DNA of 64,000 nt, taken from assembly GCA_033725935.1 (NCBI GenBank), contig MU867131.1:62001-126000 (forward strand), written 5' to 3'. Position 1 is the stretch's first letter, and each line of letters opens with the position of its first letter. Position numbers and translations under genes: made by a program. A model generated the notes under the pieces. It worked only from the letters and a program-made list of their open reading frames with translations. It was not told where the DNA came from and made no database searches. Shown in pieces: positions 34,176 through 44,719 of the stretch. This DNA is from Cladorrhinum sp. PSN259 (Eukaryota > Ascomycota > Sordariomycetes > Sordariales > Podosporaceae).

Positions 34176-34247
34176 AGGTCCTACCCGGACTCGAACCGGG
34201 GTTGCCGGAATCAGAATCCGGAGTGATAACCGCTACACTATAGAACC
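34176..34247 (-). tRNA. tRNA-Gln (anticodon CUG)
   Basis: 72 nt, no intron. The acceptor arms GGTTCTA and TAGGACC pair with one G-T wobble. The anticodon stem CCGGA/TCCGG closes a 7-base loop TTCTGAT, giving anticodon CTG, which reads CAG. The T arm has GGTTCGAGTCC (B box). The discriminator base is T. Confidence 0.93.
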
Positions 34248-35894
34248 TTTTTTTTGTTGTTGTCAAGTCGTTGGCGCTTGGGTGAAAATAAATTTCATTT
34301 TTACCCTTGGCCGATAAATGAAAAGTTTGTGTGTGTGTTTTCCTTCTTGCCGTGCTTGCCCCCGTCGGTGTGACGGATCTTTGCTCTTCCGTGATTCCAC
34401 TTCATACGGGTGTTACATGGATGTATGTAGCGGTCCACATCTGTGGAGAACACTCAGGGGGGGTTCCAAGGTCTGTCTAGACTAGTAGGAAAAGGGGTTT
34501 TGTTTACTTCTCCTGAGTGAAGGGGATTTATCGGGATTACGGTTTCGAGTTGTGATGTGGGATATGGATTATGAATTGATGGTATTGATCGTGGATTATG
34601 AAATGATTCTGAGCTTGATATTGCATTCTTGAATTTGGGTAGTGCAGGTTGCCAAGATGCCTACTACATTTTGAGGAAGGTCCGAGTTATTGCACATGCA
34701 GTATATTGGCTTTATTTTTTTCTTCTCGACACTGACAGTTTTTATTGCAGTGAATGCCCGGCATAAAGCATGAAGAGCAAGCTCCACGTTCGGAATCCGA
34801 ATGCAATCCATGATGATCGCGATCATGAATTGACAAAATCAAAGGCAGACCGAGAATTTCCTCCGAGAATACATACAAGTATCTAACCTCGGAATTCACA
34901 AGTAGGCTTCCCATGACAGATGTTGGATCTGTGCCGAGGGCTACACAACCGGGCATAATATGCAAGGTGGAAGTGGTGTGGCTAGTGGTTTATACAAAAC
35001 AGCAGGGTAAGCCTTTCTTTGACAAAGCCAAGTTGAATCTTGGGTGTCCCACTGCCTCTAATTCGCTCATTCATGGCACCAACTTGTAAGGGATCCCTCG
35101 AGTAATCGTGGCGTCCAATCAGAAGCCCGTACCTCTCAGCCGGGACTGTGATGAAAGTTCCTGCCCGTTGGAGGGGGTGTGTGATTTAGAACATACCCCA
35201 CATAGCCGGTCACGGTACGGTTTGTGCAGAATATCTTGGAGTCGCTTGGAGTAAGCCCTACTGAGGATCACATGGGAAGCGGCATGGTTCAAGTGCCCCC
35301 AAACTGCGCTTCTGTCGATGCAACGGTGAAAGTAATTCGAAGATTACAATAATTTTCTGCAAGTTGCCGCGGAAGTTTGTTCACTCGGGCAATGGGCAGT
35401 TGGGCAAATTTGGAGGCACCCCCAAGGGAACAGTTGTCGACCTTTGAGCCGCTGGTCATGCCATTGCGACGAGGCCATCTGTCGGCTTCGTGTGGCACAT
35501 CAGCTCCAGCGCAAACGCCACATTGAAATGCGCTCCAATCAACAAGTCTAGGTCTTCTCCGCATCTTAGCCAAGGTACGAATAAACCGGGGTGGTTGGAG
35601 AAATGGTGTTAGACTATTTTGGACCAAAAATGGAACATGAAGCCATCTAGTTTGAGATGACCTGGATTGACAACGACAGTGAACTCCTTTGCGCCAATGT
35701 TCCTCCCGATCATGCCGCTGGCTTCTTTCCTCTTCTCATTTCCCTGTATTGTTATGTCGACATGGCGTTGCCATCTCCGTATCTCGAAGGGGTATTTTCC
35801 TGGGCATGCCGTCAGCCATGATTGCTTTGGAGGGCGGAAAAGAGAGCCTGGTCTGAGGCGCGACGTCGTCGAGGGAGTCGAGTCTTGCCGTCCG
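34248..35894. other. gene-free spacer left of the P450 relic
   Basis: 1.65 kb with only short frames lacking family features. A 104-codon minus-strand frame (35609-35923) overlaps the relic's end but has no recognisable domain. A diverged direct repeat (TGGATTATGAA) occurs at about 34565 and 34592. I searched by eye for a P450 heme-binding Cys motif here and did not find one. Confidence 0.4.
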
Positions 35895-36384
35895 TTATTG
35901 ATAATTGTGAAGTTCAAAGACAAGGACCTTATCCTTGGCTGAGCATGTCGAAGACGTTGTGGTTGTCGTCCAGGTGGATTTGTGGACGCCTTTCCTTTGT
36001 AGCGGTAAACTGCCTAGTAGCGGGCTCCGACTTACATGGGACGTAATACGGGAGCTCGTTGACCTCATTGGGGTGGAGCATCGGCCAGATGGTGAATGGC
36101 CATTTGTACTAGAATGCCCAAAAAAAGCCGAGCGCAGCCAGGCCACCCAGAACTTGAACTGCCTCATGGCTCAAGTGGATGGGCACATGGAGAGACCCGA
36201 GACCAATTATAGGGCTCAATATTGTGTAAATGGCGCCGTAGGTGAAAAGAACAATGAGTAGTTGCAATAAGATGTTGGACATTGGGAGAGTTGGGTCGTC
36301 GCACATAGTTGTAGCAGACATGATATAAACGTTGTTTGGTTTTGGATGAAAATGGGGAGTTCCTTGAGTTGTGATGTTTGACAT
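35895..36384 (-). pseudogene. probable relic of a cytochrome P450 N-terminus with in-frame stop
   Basis: From ATG 36384 the minus strand encodes about 91 residues with two hydrophobic segments (NILLQLLIVLFTYGAIYTIL and EAVQVLGGLAALGFFWAF). An in-frame TAG (36111-36109) follows. Beyond it, in the same frame, comes YKWPFTIWPMLHPNEVNELP YYVP, written here in two parts. This resembles the membrane anchor and Pro-rich hinge of fungal microsomal P450s. Further down, NVFDMLSQ, DKVL and SLNFTIINNGR fall in three different frames, as expected for a decayed gene. No catalytic part (I-helix, ExxR, heme Cys) is present downstream. A GTAAGT at 36033-36028 could be an old donor. The alternative, a real short gene with an unseen intron over the stop, is less likely. 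Confidence 0.4.
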
Positions 36385-37222
36385 TTTTCTGAAATCTATC
36401 CTTTCCTTATATAGATGTGATGAAACGAAGAACTTACTCGTAAACGGAATGGAACGTGGACATAGGTAGCCCATATCAAAGTATCTTTGGTACATAGTTC
36501 ATTCTTTGGGCAATGTCTAGCTTGATGAGTCAACAGACTGTAGTGCAGGTAAAAGGTTTACAGATATTTTACGGCTGTGGTAATGTACCTGCATTCATCG
36601 GAACACGGGCACCGTGCCCCTTGTGCCACAATCGCCTAGGTAAGCGCTTGTCGGCCGATAGCACAGTGTACTGTTGTTCCCTGGCCGGTACATCTCTGCC
36701 GGTCCGTCTGCGCCACTACGTGTCCCCAAGCCGCAGCGTTTTGGTAGCGCAAAAAGGCAACTGCCCCTCATCACGGAAGGTTGATTTCGGCAGCAGCGCC
36801 GCGCCGCACGGCAATCAACTGCAGAACAAAGCGGCTGGGACGGCGAGCGGCTGAGACGGTGCGCGCCGTTGTGTGCCTATTCGGCACTGTCGTCAATGCC
36901 GCCCCATCCTTGTTACTCTTCCTCTCTCTCCACAATTTGATAGTCGTTGGGAGAAAAAGCGTTTCATTTTCCCCCCTGGGGTCATCTCGACCCAAGTCTT
37001 GCTAGCCTGCTGTCGTCACCCCAACTCCTCATGTGAATGATAGACACCAAGGTGCGACGGGAGCGCAGTCGTTTGAATCGGAAAAGCGGTGTACCCACCA
37101 GCATACCAGCCAGCATCAATCTCATAATCTCATTTCCTTTCCATAATAAAAGGTAACAACCAATCCCCTCCAGCTTCTTCAAGGCGTGACTCAATCCATC
37201 TGAACAAGATCCCACATCGACA
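36385..37222. promoter_or_regulatory. spacer between P450 relic and ERG26-like gene
   Basis: 838 bp between two divergent units. It must contain the promoter and leader of the ERG26-like gene. No TATA box or family-specific site stands out. Confidence 0.4.
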
Positions 37223-38356
37223 ATGTCCACCACCCCAGCCAACCCCCGCTTTCCCCCGGGACCGCCCATCGGCCCCGTGATCGTAACCGGCGGATGCGGC
37301 TTCGTGGGTTCTCACCTTGTCGACGCACTGCTCGTCCTCTCTCCCACTCTTTCCATCCACGTCTTCGACATCACCACGATGCGTAACCGCGTCGACCATT
37401 CCACCTTCCCCAACGTCATCTACCACCGAGTTGACGTCTCGGACAGCGCCGCCATTCTCTCCCTCTTCCAGAGCATCAAACCCGTCACTGTTTTTCATGC
37501 CGCCTCCCCCGACGCCATGGGCCAGTCTTTGGCCATCTTTGAGCGTGTCATCCTGGAGGGAGCCCGCAACATGGTCTCGGCCTCGCTAGAGGTTGGCACC
37601 GTCAAGGCCTTCATCTACACCTCCAGCTCCTCTGTTGTGCACGACAATGTATCCAATCTAGTGGACGCAGATGAGACTTTGCCCGTCCTGGACTGGCCGC
37701 GCCAGAAACGGCACTACACCCTCATGAAAGCGAAAGCCGAGACAGAAATCTTGGCGTTCAACCGGAACAACGAGACCGGCATGCTGACAACCTCGATCCG
37801 CCCAAGCTCCGTCTTTGGTGAACGAGATTTTACTCAGTTGGGCAAGATAGTCGAGTCGATTCGGCAGGGGAAGGGGAAGTACCAGATGGGCGACGGGAAG
37901 AACCTGTATTCATTCACCTATGTCGCAAACACGGTGGACGGCCATGTTCTCGCTGCGCAGAAGCTGCTAGAAGCCCATGGAAAGCCGCCTCTTGCTGATG
38001 ATATAAAGGTAGAGGGGGAGGCCTTCAATATCACGAATGACGAGGACTGGCTGTTTTGGGATTACCAGAGGGCTGCTGCGGCGCTTATTGGCCTGCCGGT
38101 GAAGAAGGAGGATGTGAAGGTGATTCCGGCGTGGCTGGCGCTGTTAATTGCATCTTTGGCCGAATGGATTACTTGGGCGGTTACGTTGGGAAAGGGGAAG
38201 TCGGTGATGACGTGGGACGCGATCCGTTTCGTGACGATTCATCGTACCTTGAGCTGCGAGAAGGCCAAGAAGCGGTTAGGTTATAAGCCGAGGGTGGGGA
38301 TGCAGGAGGGATTAGAGCGGGCGACGCAGTGGTTTAATGAAAATGAGAAGGCGTGA
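37223..38356 (+). CDS. ERG26-like 3-beta-hydroxysteroid dehydrogenase / sterol C-4 decarboxylase family
   Basis: Single exon, 377 residues. The dinucleotide fold starts at residue 18: VIVTGGCGFVGSHLVDALL (TGGxGFxG). The 3-beta-HSD pattern continues with FHAASPDAM, YTSSSSVVHDNVSNL, and the catalytic YxxxK in HYTLMKAKAE. RPSSVFGERD and FTYVANTVDGHVLAAQKL follow. A hydrophobic stretch near residues 306-325 (AWLALLIASLAEWITW) suggests membrane association, as in ERG26. The family removes the C-4 carboxyl of sterol intermediates with NAD+ in the endoplasmic reticulum. It could be the ergosterol-pathway enzyme or a paralogue for another triterpenoid; the divergent P450 relic next door fits the second idea, but this is inference. 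Confidence 0.82.
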   Translation: MSTTPANPRFPPGPPIGPVIVTGGCGFVGSHLVDALLVLSPTLSIHVFDITTMRNRVDHSTFPNVIYHRVDVSDSAAILSLFQSIKPVTVFHAASPDAMGQSLAIFERVILEGARNMVSASLEVGTVKAFIYTSSSSVVHDNVSNLVDADETLPVLDWPRQKRHYTLMKAKAETEILAFNRNNETGMLTTSIRPSSVFGERDFTQLGKIVESIRQGKGKYQMGDGKNLYSFTYVANTVDGHVLAAQKLLEAHGKPPLADDIKVEGEAFNITNDEDWLFWDYQRAAAALIGLPVKKEDVKVIPAWLALLIASLAEWITWAVTLGKGKSVMTWDAIRFVTIHRTLSCEKAKKRLGYKPRVGMQEGLERATQWFNENEKA

Positions 38357-38509
38357 GGAGCTAAGCGAAGGGGGGATGGTGGAAACTTGAAGATGTTCTA
38401 GATTTAATGAGCACTGTTGTTGGAATCGTAAGCTTACTGCAAATTCAAGGAAATTTGCGCTTATTTATATGGATCGATTCCGCGTGCAATGCATTGATAC
38501 CTATCCTAA
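38357..38509. other. 3' region of the ERG26-like gene
   Basis: Short AT-rich stretch between the stop codon and the inserted LTR; likely 3' untranslated region. Confidence 0.4.
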
Positions 38510-39000
38510 TAAACTGTTACAACCTGCACCCAAATATGGTCACAGGCTGCAAGGCAGTACGCCGACGGTAGTATGACAGGATAAACGAAGGTTATAGGAC
38601 GCTCTCAGACGGTGTCAGTCACGGTCAACAATAGGTTACTCTACAAAGGATTACTTGAAGTAGATTGTAGACAATGAATGTGATTGGTTGCGTAAGGAGC
38701 CAAGTCCTCACGATAGAGGCTACCTGGCAGCCTCCCTACTTATAGTGAAGCTATCTATATACACTGCTAGGTACCTTATATCCTGCTCGGCGTGCTCGAT
38801 GCCTTTGGTATCGAGCGTATCGAACGCCCTCTGCGCTCGGTATGCTCGACGGTCTTGGCGTCGAACACATCGAACACACTCCTAGTTACATAGTTGTTCG
38901 GGGACTTATGGGTCCTTCCATCCCTGGCCCGATGATTGGTTATAAGCCACCTAGTGGCACCGGGGGTACGGGAGAAGTGCGCGCGGGGCGTAACATAAAC
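38510..39000. mobile_element. solo LTR of a retrotransposon with target-site duplication
   Basis: The 481-bp element spans 38515-38995. It starts TGTTAC and ends GTAACA, a perfect 6-bp terminal inverted repeat with the TG...CA ends of LTRs. It is flanked by identical 5-bp TAAAC copies at 38510-38514 and 38996-39000, the footprint of integrase insertion. There is no gag/pol on either side, so it is a solo LTR left by recombination. The orientation is unproven, since both ends fit. The 5-bp duplication and TGTTA start suit a Ty3/gypsy-type element. A 50-bp internal tandem repeat is annotated separately. Confidence 0.85.
38785..38884. repeat. 50-bp imperfect tandem repeat inside the LTR
   Basis: Two head-to-tail copies (38785-38834 and 38835-38884) align without gaps. 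Over the first 48 bases they differ at 14 positions, of which 12 are transitions. The excess of C/T and G/A changes is what repeat-induced point mutation would leave, though the sample is small. Confidence 0.75.
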
Positions 39001-41702
39001 CTTTTATAATATTAAGTAAGTCACAAACACTAATCACTTGAAGCTCCTTCCTCGTCATCTTCCGCCCAGCCACCACAATTACCACCACCTCAACCCGCCT
39101 CCGGACCTAGCGATACCGCGCCAGAAGGCAGCTGAATGATCCGGAGAGGTGGAAGTGCTTCTTGAGCCACCCGAACCCGTCCCATCCGTTGCACTTGGTA
39201 TCGCCGAGACGGCATTTAGGTAGGAATAATGAGGGTGAGGATTGAGGACTGAATATACATAGTTACGCATGAAATCATCATGAATATTAAACAACAAAAT
39301 GAATTATTGATGTGTGCTAGAGGGGAGACGAAACATTTGAGAATGAAAAAAAGGCAGGCATATCAGTAGCAAATGTACATGTAGATAGGCATCAAAGGGG
39401 ATCTAGGTGCATAACAAAAAAGGTTAGAAGAAGCGGGAATAATTAAGGGCGCAGCAGGTAGAAACCTAAATACAAGATTCTGCAGCTGGAGAACCCGGAA
39501 AAGAATTCTCAGCGAATAGTCTAGATATATCAATCTTAGGGTTTCCCCATCTTGAGACAATTAAGAAGCGTATAACCCCTAACTACATCCTGTCCCGGCA
39601 TGCTACTACACGACAGCTTTACAGTGGCTGGTATTTATCGAGTGGTAGCAATCCTCACCAATCCAGCCAAGCCCTCCATTGCTCCTTCTGATACTTTATT
39701 CCCTTTCATAAAACACTACTCCGTCTACTATCAAATACAGTGCTGCACATCGCCCGGTAGTGGATGGCGAGAGCCTCGAATAAACTAGTGAAGATCAGTG
39801 ATGGAAGATTTCCGCGTGAGTTGGATTGAGACCGCGAGTATCCAAAAGCGCATCAGGGCAGTAATTGCTCAGAAAGGTCTCTTTTAGGTATGTACATAGC
39901 TGCTTACGCTTTTGTTCCATATATTCAACACACTTTGGTATTTTGTGCGATCCAAGTTAAGAAGTATCGTAAACTTTCCCCCCAGTTAGTTGTATCGGAT
40001 GCTGTATAGCGACTCAGCCCGCGCCTTTTGACTCCAATGGGAAGGACCCAACTTGAACAGGGGTCATGGCCGGCCGAGTAAAACATTAGATCAAAGTATA
40101 TATTCAAGGGCAAGCCCCTGAACCCCTGAGCCTACATATGATTGGAAGCTTTCCACCGGACCATTATAAGCCACTACTGCATCATTGCTGCGGCGCCAGA
40201 CCGTTTTTGCAATATATGTAAGGCATTATCCAGTTACCCCCTTTTTTTGTTTAGTCGTATGTATATATCCACGGCAACCAACATCCCACACCTTCGTTGC
40301 TCCCTTTTTTTCTGGATTGCCCCTTTCTTTTGATGGTTGGTTCCTCCACAACACCGTATTTGCAAAAGTCCCCTTGAATTTGCGGAACACTTTTTTTTTT
40401 AAATCATCTCATAGCGATCTATTGCTCTTGATATTTTTGCGCCTGCTTTCAAGCTCCTTCAATGTTATTGTCACACTTTGTGTCTACATGTAGCTTTTAT
40501 TTACATACCGTTGCTTTTAGGGTCTTCATTGCTCACTTATGGCTGCTCGTCAATGAACAATGTTGAATATAATGAGCAAGAAATGGTTATATGTAGATAT
40601 TTATGTAGAAGAGGGTGTTGGTTTCATTTACTAAATCTTTATTACATTTCAATGTATTTGAACTCGAGCCTTGTTAGTGTAGTGGCAACTGTTGGTTGGG
40701 CACATTCTTTCAAAAGTTGCATGGTATATGTGTAAGTGTTTTCCTTTTATTCTGTGTCAATGCTTGCTTTACCGCGGCAATGGTGATGCCTGCGATTGTC
40801 TTTTCAATGCTCTGTTGAGAGGGACTCTCTAGGTAGGTGTACTCCCTCTGCTTGTTTCTTCTATCGTTGCCTTATTCTGAGTTGCTCATAGTCAGCTGCC
40901 CTGTGCGGCATTTCGTCAAGTAGAAGAGATAGCTGACAAAAGCTTTAGATGGTGTGAGGAAGCAGGTTCCTGAAATAATTAGCCTGAACTCAAAGTCTGC
41001 GTCAAGTACAAAAAGACCTGGCTCAAATAATGACCAGTACCTATTCTTTGCTTGCTGATGCATTAGTTAGTTGCTCCGTGTTTCCCTGTCTTTTCCTCAC
41101 AAGTGAAATATAACTTGAAGGTTCCTCAAAGGCATTGAAGAGTTTCAGAATTGACCTGAATACAGAAATTCTTCTTGTATTGAATGCAGAGAACATAATT
41201 ACTAACCGAAATCCACTGAAGAGACAGATTCCTGATTCGGCCATATGCCAAACGTGCAGAGGTTGGTGATGGATGAGTGTCAGAGAACAACCGTGGGATT
41301 TCTTACAAGCTGAGAATTCGGGAGCAGTTATAGACTGACTTGATTGATTGTGTAGCCTCGCACAGTGATGCTAAGGCAATAAATAGACATTTAAGAGCCT
41401 TTGACTGTCTCGTCTTTCTCTCTGACTGGCACATCAGGGGCTCATGGAAGGGTTAGGGTCCAAGCCACCTCTATGCCAAGACACATGGTCTAAATTAGGC
41501 TTAGCGGAATGTGCGCTCAGTCGCGCAACTGGCAGGCTGAACATTTTGGATGGGCTGCAGTCGCCGATTGTCCATCGCCAACTCAATTCAATTACTCGCC
41601 AACTTCAAAGCATCGACACATCGCGACATTTCCGCAGCTACACCACGAAACTCGCATATCTCATTTTCAACCGCAATTCTGGAGCTCCTCAATTCGACCA
41701 AA
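39001..41702. other. gene-poor, partly AT-rich region
   Basis: 2.7 kb between the solo LTR and the BuGZ gene. 39800-41300 is AT-rich with many T homopolymers and short frames lacking family similarity. The last 200 bp before 41703 are the promoter and leader of the BuGZ gene. I see no TIR, RNA gene or further LTR. Confidence 0.4.
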
Positions 41703-42987
41703 ATGGGTAAAAAGAAAAGAGGACACCCCGACGTCGAAGAGCTTCTCGAGCGACCATGGTGCTACTACTGTTCGTGTCCCCTTCGCATCCTGGTCGACGC
41801 GCCTGATATCGCAGCTTCTCGGCTGTCGCTAACCTCTTCTCTGCAACAGGCGAGCGAGACTTTGAGGATCTCAAACTTCTCATCTCGCATCAAAAGGCGA
41901 AGCATTTCAAGTGCGAGCGATGCGGCAAGCGATTGAATACTGCCGGCGGTACGCTCTATTGACAACTCCCCTTCCTACTTGGACCACAGCTAAACCAACT
42001 CGCGCCCGCAGGTCTCTCCGTCCACATGAATCAAGTTCACAAAGAAAGCTTGACGAGCGTCGAAAACGCCCTCCCTAACCGCCAAGGGCTCGATATTGAG
42101 ATTTTCGGCATGGAAGGCGTCCCAGAAGATGTCGTTCAACAACACAACCAACGCATCATCCAGAATTTCTACACAGCACAAGCCGAGCGACAGGCGGCCA
42201 CAGGAAACCCTCCGAGGGGCAATTCAGGTGGTCAGGGCCCCACAAAGAAGATCAAGGCCGAGACCCCCGAGGAGCTGAAGAAGCGACTGGCAGAGCACCG
42301 CGCGAAGCTTGTTGCTCAAAAGGCAGCTGCCGCGAACGGCACACCTCTGCCCGTCACGGCTCCTGCCGATGGTCAGAGCCCCTCTCAAGGCGTAAGTTTT
42401 ACCTCTTTTACTTTTGTTGTCCTCACGGTTTCGTACAGGAGTGAGTCTCACAGCAGCACATGTTACAGGCCTCACCATTTCCACCTCCACAGCCCGGGTT
42501 TCCGTACGCGACAACACCAGTTACGCCATATCCTCCGGCCGCTCAAGGATATCCAGCGCCGGCCTACCCCCCCGGTGCGCCCGCCGCCTCTTTTGGCAGC
42601 CTCCCTGCGAGACCCCCCGGGGCGCCCGTGGTCGCTGGTGCGCCATCAGCACTTCCTCAACGTCCGTCGTACCCGTATAATGGTGGCGCACCCCCTCCAG
42701 GTTTCCCACTTGGAAGTGGCGTCCCGTCAACAGTCGACGAGCTGGTGGCCAGCGCCGCTGCTGGTGGCGGTAGAGTCCCCGGTGGCGATGACATCGATCA
42801 CCTGATAAGGATGGCTGAGGCGGGCATCAAGCCAGCCAAGACGGCCGAAGACGGTCCTGCAGCAGCAGCTGGCGGTGACAAGAAGAAGAAGGGCATGAGG
42901 ATGATTTATGATGATACCGAGGTCAGTCCAGAGGAAAAGATGGCCGCGTTGCCACGGTATCGGTGGGTGGAGGAGACTGCGGCTTGA
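41703..42987 (+). CDS. BuGZ / ZNF207-type C2H2 zinc-finger protein
   Basis: Four exons (41703-41769, 41850-41948, 42012-42391, 42469-42987) give 354 residues. The acceptor of the last intron could instead end at 42453, adding five residues. The N-terminus GKKKRGHP and the two fingers (ERPWCYYCERDFEDLKLLISHQ, written here up to the first His, then KAKHFKCERCGKRL...HMNQVHKE) are diagnostic of the ZNF207/BuGZ family. The following DIEIFGMEGVPEDV block is also diagnostic, as is the C-terminal YDDTEVSPEEKMAALPRYRW. A Pro/Tyr/Gly-rich low-complexity middle is typical. In animals BuGZ binds tubulin and the checkpoint protein Bub3 and drives spindle assembly; plant SUF4 is a relative. Role in fungi is inferred. 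Nuclear/spindle localisation is expected. Confidence 0.92.
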
Positions 42988-44719
42988 TTGTCTTGAGAAG
43001 AAGTTGGGTTAAAGGGCAAAATGCACGCTAGGTTTTAGTAAGTGCGATCCCCAAAGATTCAATCGTCGCGCTACCCTGGGAAAAGAGTGCCCTCTGGGAT
43101 TTAGATTATTATCGGTGTTGTCTTGTACGCCTTTTGTGTCACAGAATCGGTTGAGGCATTTTCAGGAGCTATGATGAGGTATGTGTCCTGCCGTGTATAA
43201 ATTGAGAAACAGCGAATTGCATGTTGCAGACAGTTTTATCACCTCGGGTTGATTGTGCTTTTTTTTTTTGATATCATGTTGACTCGGCTAGATGAGGTCT
43301 GATGGGTGGTTGATGACCCTAGATGTGAGTCCAGCTCGTGTCCCCCAGGTCTCACCGCTGATCTATCTAGCTATCGTCTCATGGAGGATGGAGCGGTTCA
43401 CTCAAGAGCAGCCCGTGATCTCGATGAACTTAGTTTTTCATTAGGATTCGCAGGGATTTACTTGTGATATTCCCAAGATATAGCAAGTCCGCCGAGATGG
43501 CATCACGGACCGAGGTCCAAACAGAGGGAAGGTTTGGTTCAGGTCCATGCATGGCCATCTACCTGATCAAACCCGACAAGGCGGTTGTAAATTGCTCCCG
43601 CGAATCCCTCGTGGGCATACAACATATCATCCAAAGGCAAATGTCACTATAGGATACTCTCTCCAATTTTCCTTGCAACCAGGCGTGTTAGGCTTCCGTC
43701 TAGTGACGGAACCATCATCTCAGCATCCACAAGAACAGCACCACTTCATCATCGACCCACGCATGAGCCCGGTATCTGGAGTTTGCTGTTTCCATTCTGA
43801 GGCTCAAAATGGCGGACAATGGCAGCCAAGCACGTGGATCTTTAGTACCGGCTAAAGTCACAACGTCACTCTACCTGGCGATGTTGTATTTCCAGCTTCC
43901 CGCTCCGCTTACCCCCGCATCGACAAAACCCGCTCGTCGAGTTTCTCCGCGCCTCCGCATTCATAACTTTGTCTTGATGCATGGGTATTATTGCTGTGGT
44001 TTTAATATGTTCCCGCTCGTTTATAGGTAGTAGCACCTCCATATTGGGGACATACTATTCACAGATGCATATGTCAGGGGCGAAATTGGGGTTAATGTTG
44101 TTTTTTACTTGACTGTGACAAAATCGGGCTCGATCTGGACTCCGATCTCCATAGACCTGTCGACATGCTTTCTGCATGCAGAAGCAACACCACCAGGGGC
44201 TGGGTGCCGAGGAAAACCGTTTGCCCTAGGAATGTCGGGCAAGCTTCCCCCGTCTGCCAAGGCTGCCCTGGTTCGTCAAAGCCAGCCACGATTAGCTCTG
44301 CTTCATCCTTTTACCCGTGATCCGGTCCCTCATCCGCCTTGGTAGAGGCTTTCTTGAACAGCGATCCTTGGGATCCTGGAGGCTGGTGATGGGAAATGGG
44401 GATGATGCATCCTTCTCCGCACGCACTCGAGTACGACCTCGCCACGAGTGTCCGGGACAATCTATTTACCCAGCAAAAATTGGTAAACATCGTTCCATTT
44501 GGAGACGGCATGCGTACCTTGCATACCCAGAGTGCCAGTGAATAAATCATATATGTATATCATGTAGTTCCTCATCCCCGGGGCATTGCCTCCTCCACTC
44601 AGCACTCCTCACCGACCGACCCCTCCCCCGGTGTTGTCGTCCTACATCCTGTCGTCTCCCCTTTAGAGACAGGGCTGTCTGAGCAAGTTTTGTTTTCGCT
44701 ACAGAACACACCGCCCAAG
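42988..44719. promoter_or_regulatory. spacer upstream of the GH115 gene
   Basis: 1.73 kb with no gene I can support. One GGCTAAA (43850-43856) matches the binding site of the xylanolytic activator XlnR/XYR-1, about 865 bp upstream of the GH115 start. A single site so far away is weak evidence. Confidence 0.35.

Noticed and set aside
34687..34965. 92-codon minus-strand frame as a possible P450 C-terminus
   Set aside because: No FxxGxxxCxG heme motif or ExxR helix.
35609..35923. 104-codon minus-strand frame below the P450 relic
   Set aside because: No domain or credible splice partner; only its first dozen residues look like a frame-shifted P450 piece.
38606..38995. Shorter LTR starting at TGTCAG (38606)
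   Set aside because: Flanking bases there do not match those after 38995; the TGTTAC start at 38515 has both a target duplication and an inverted-repeat match.
39079..39297. Gag-like Pro/Gln-rich frames just right of the LTR
   Set aside because: The target duplication ends at 39000, so this sequence is outside the element, and no zinc-knuckle or pol motif follows.
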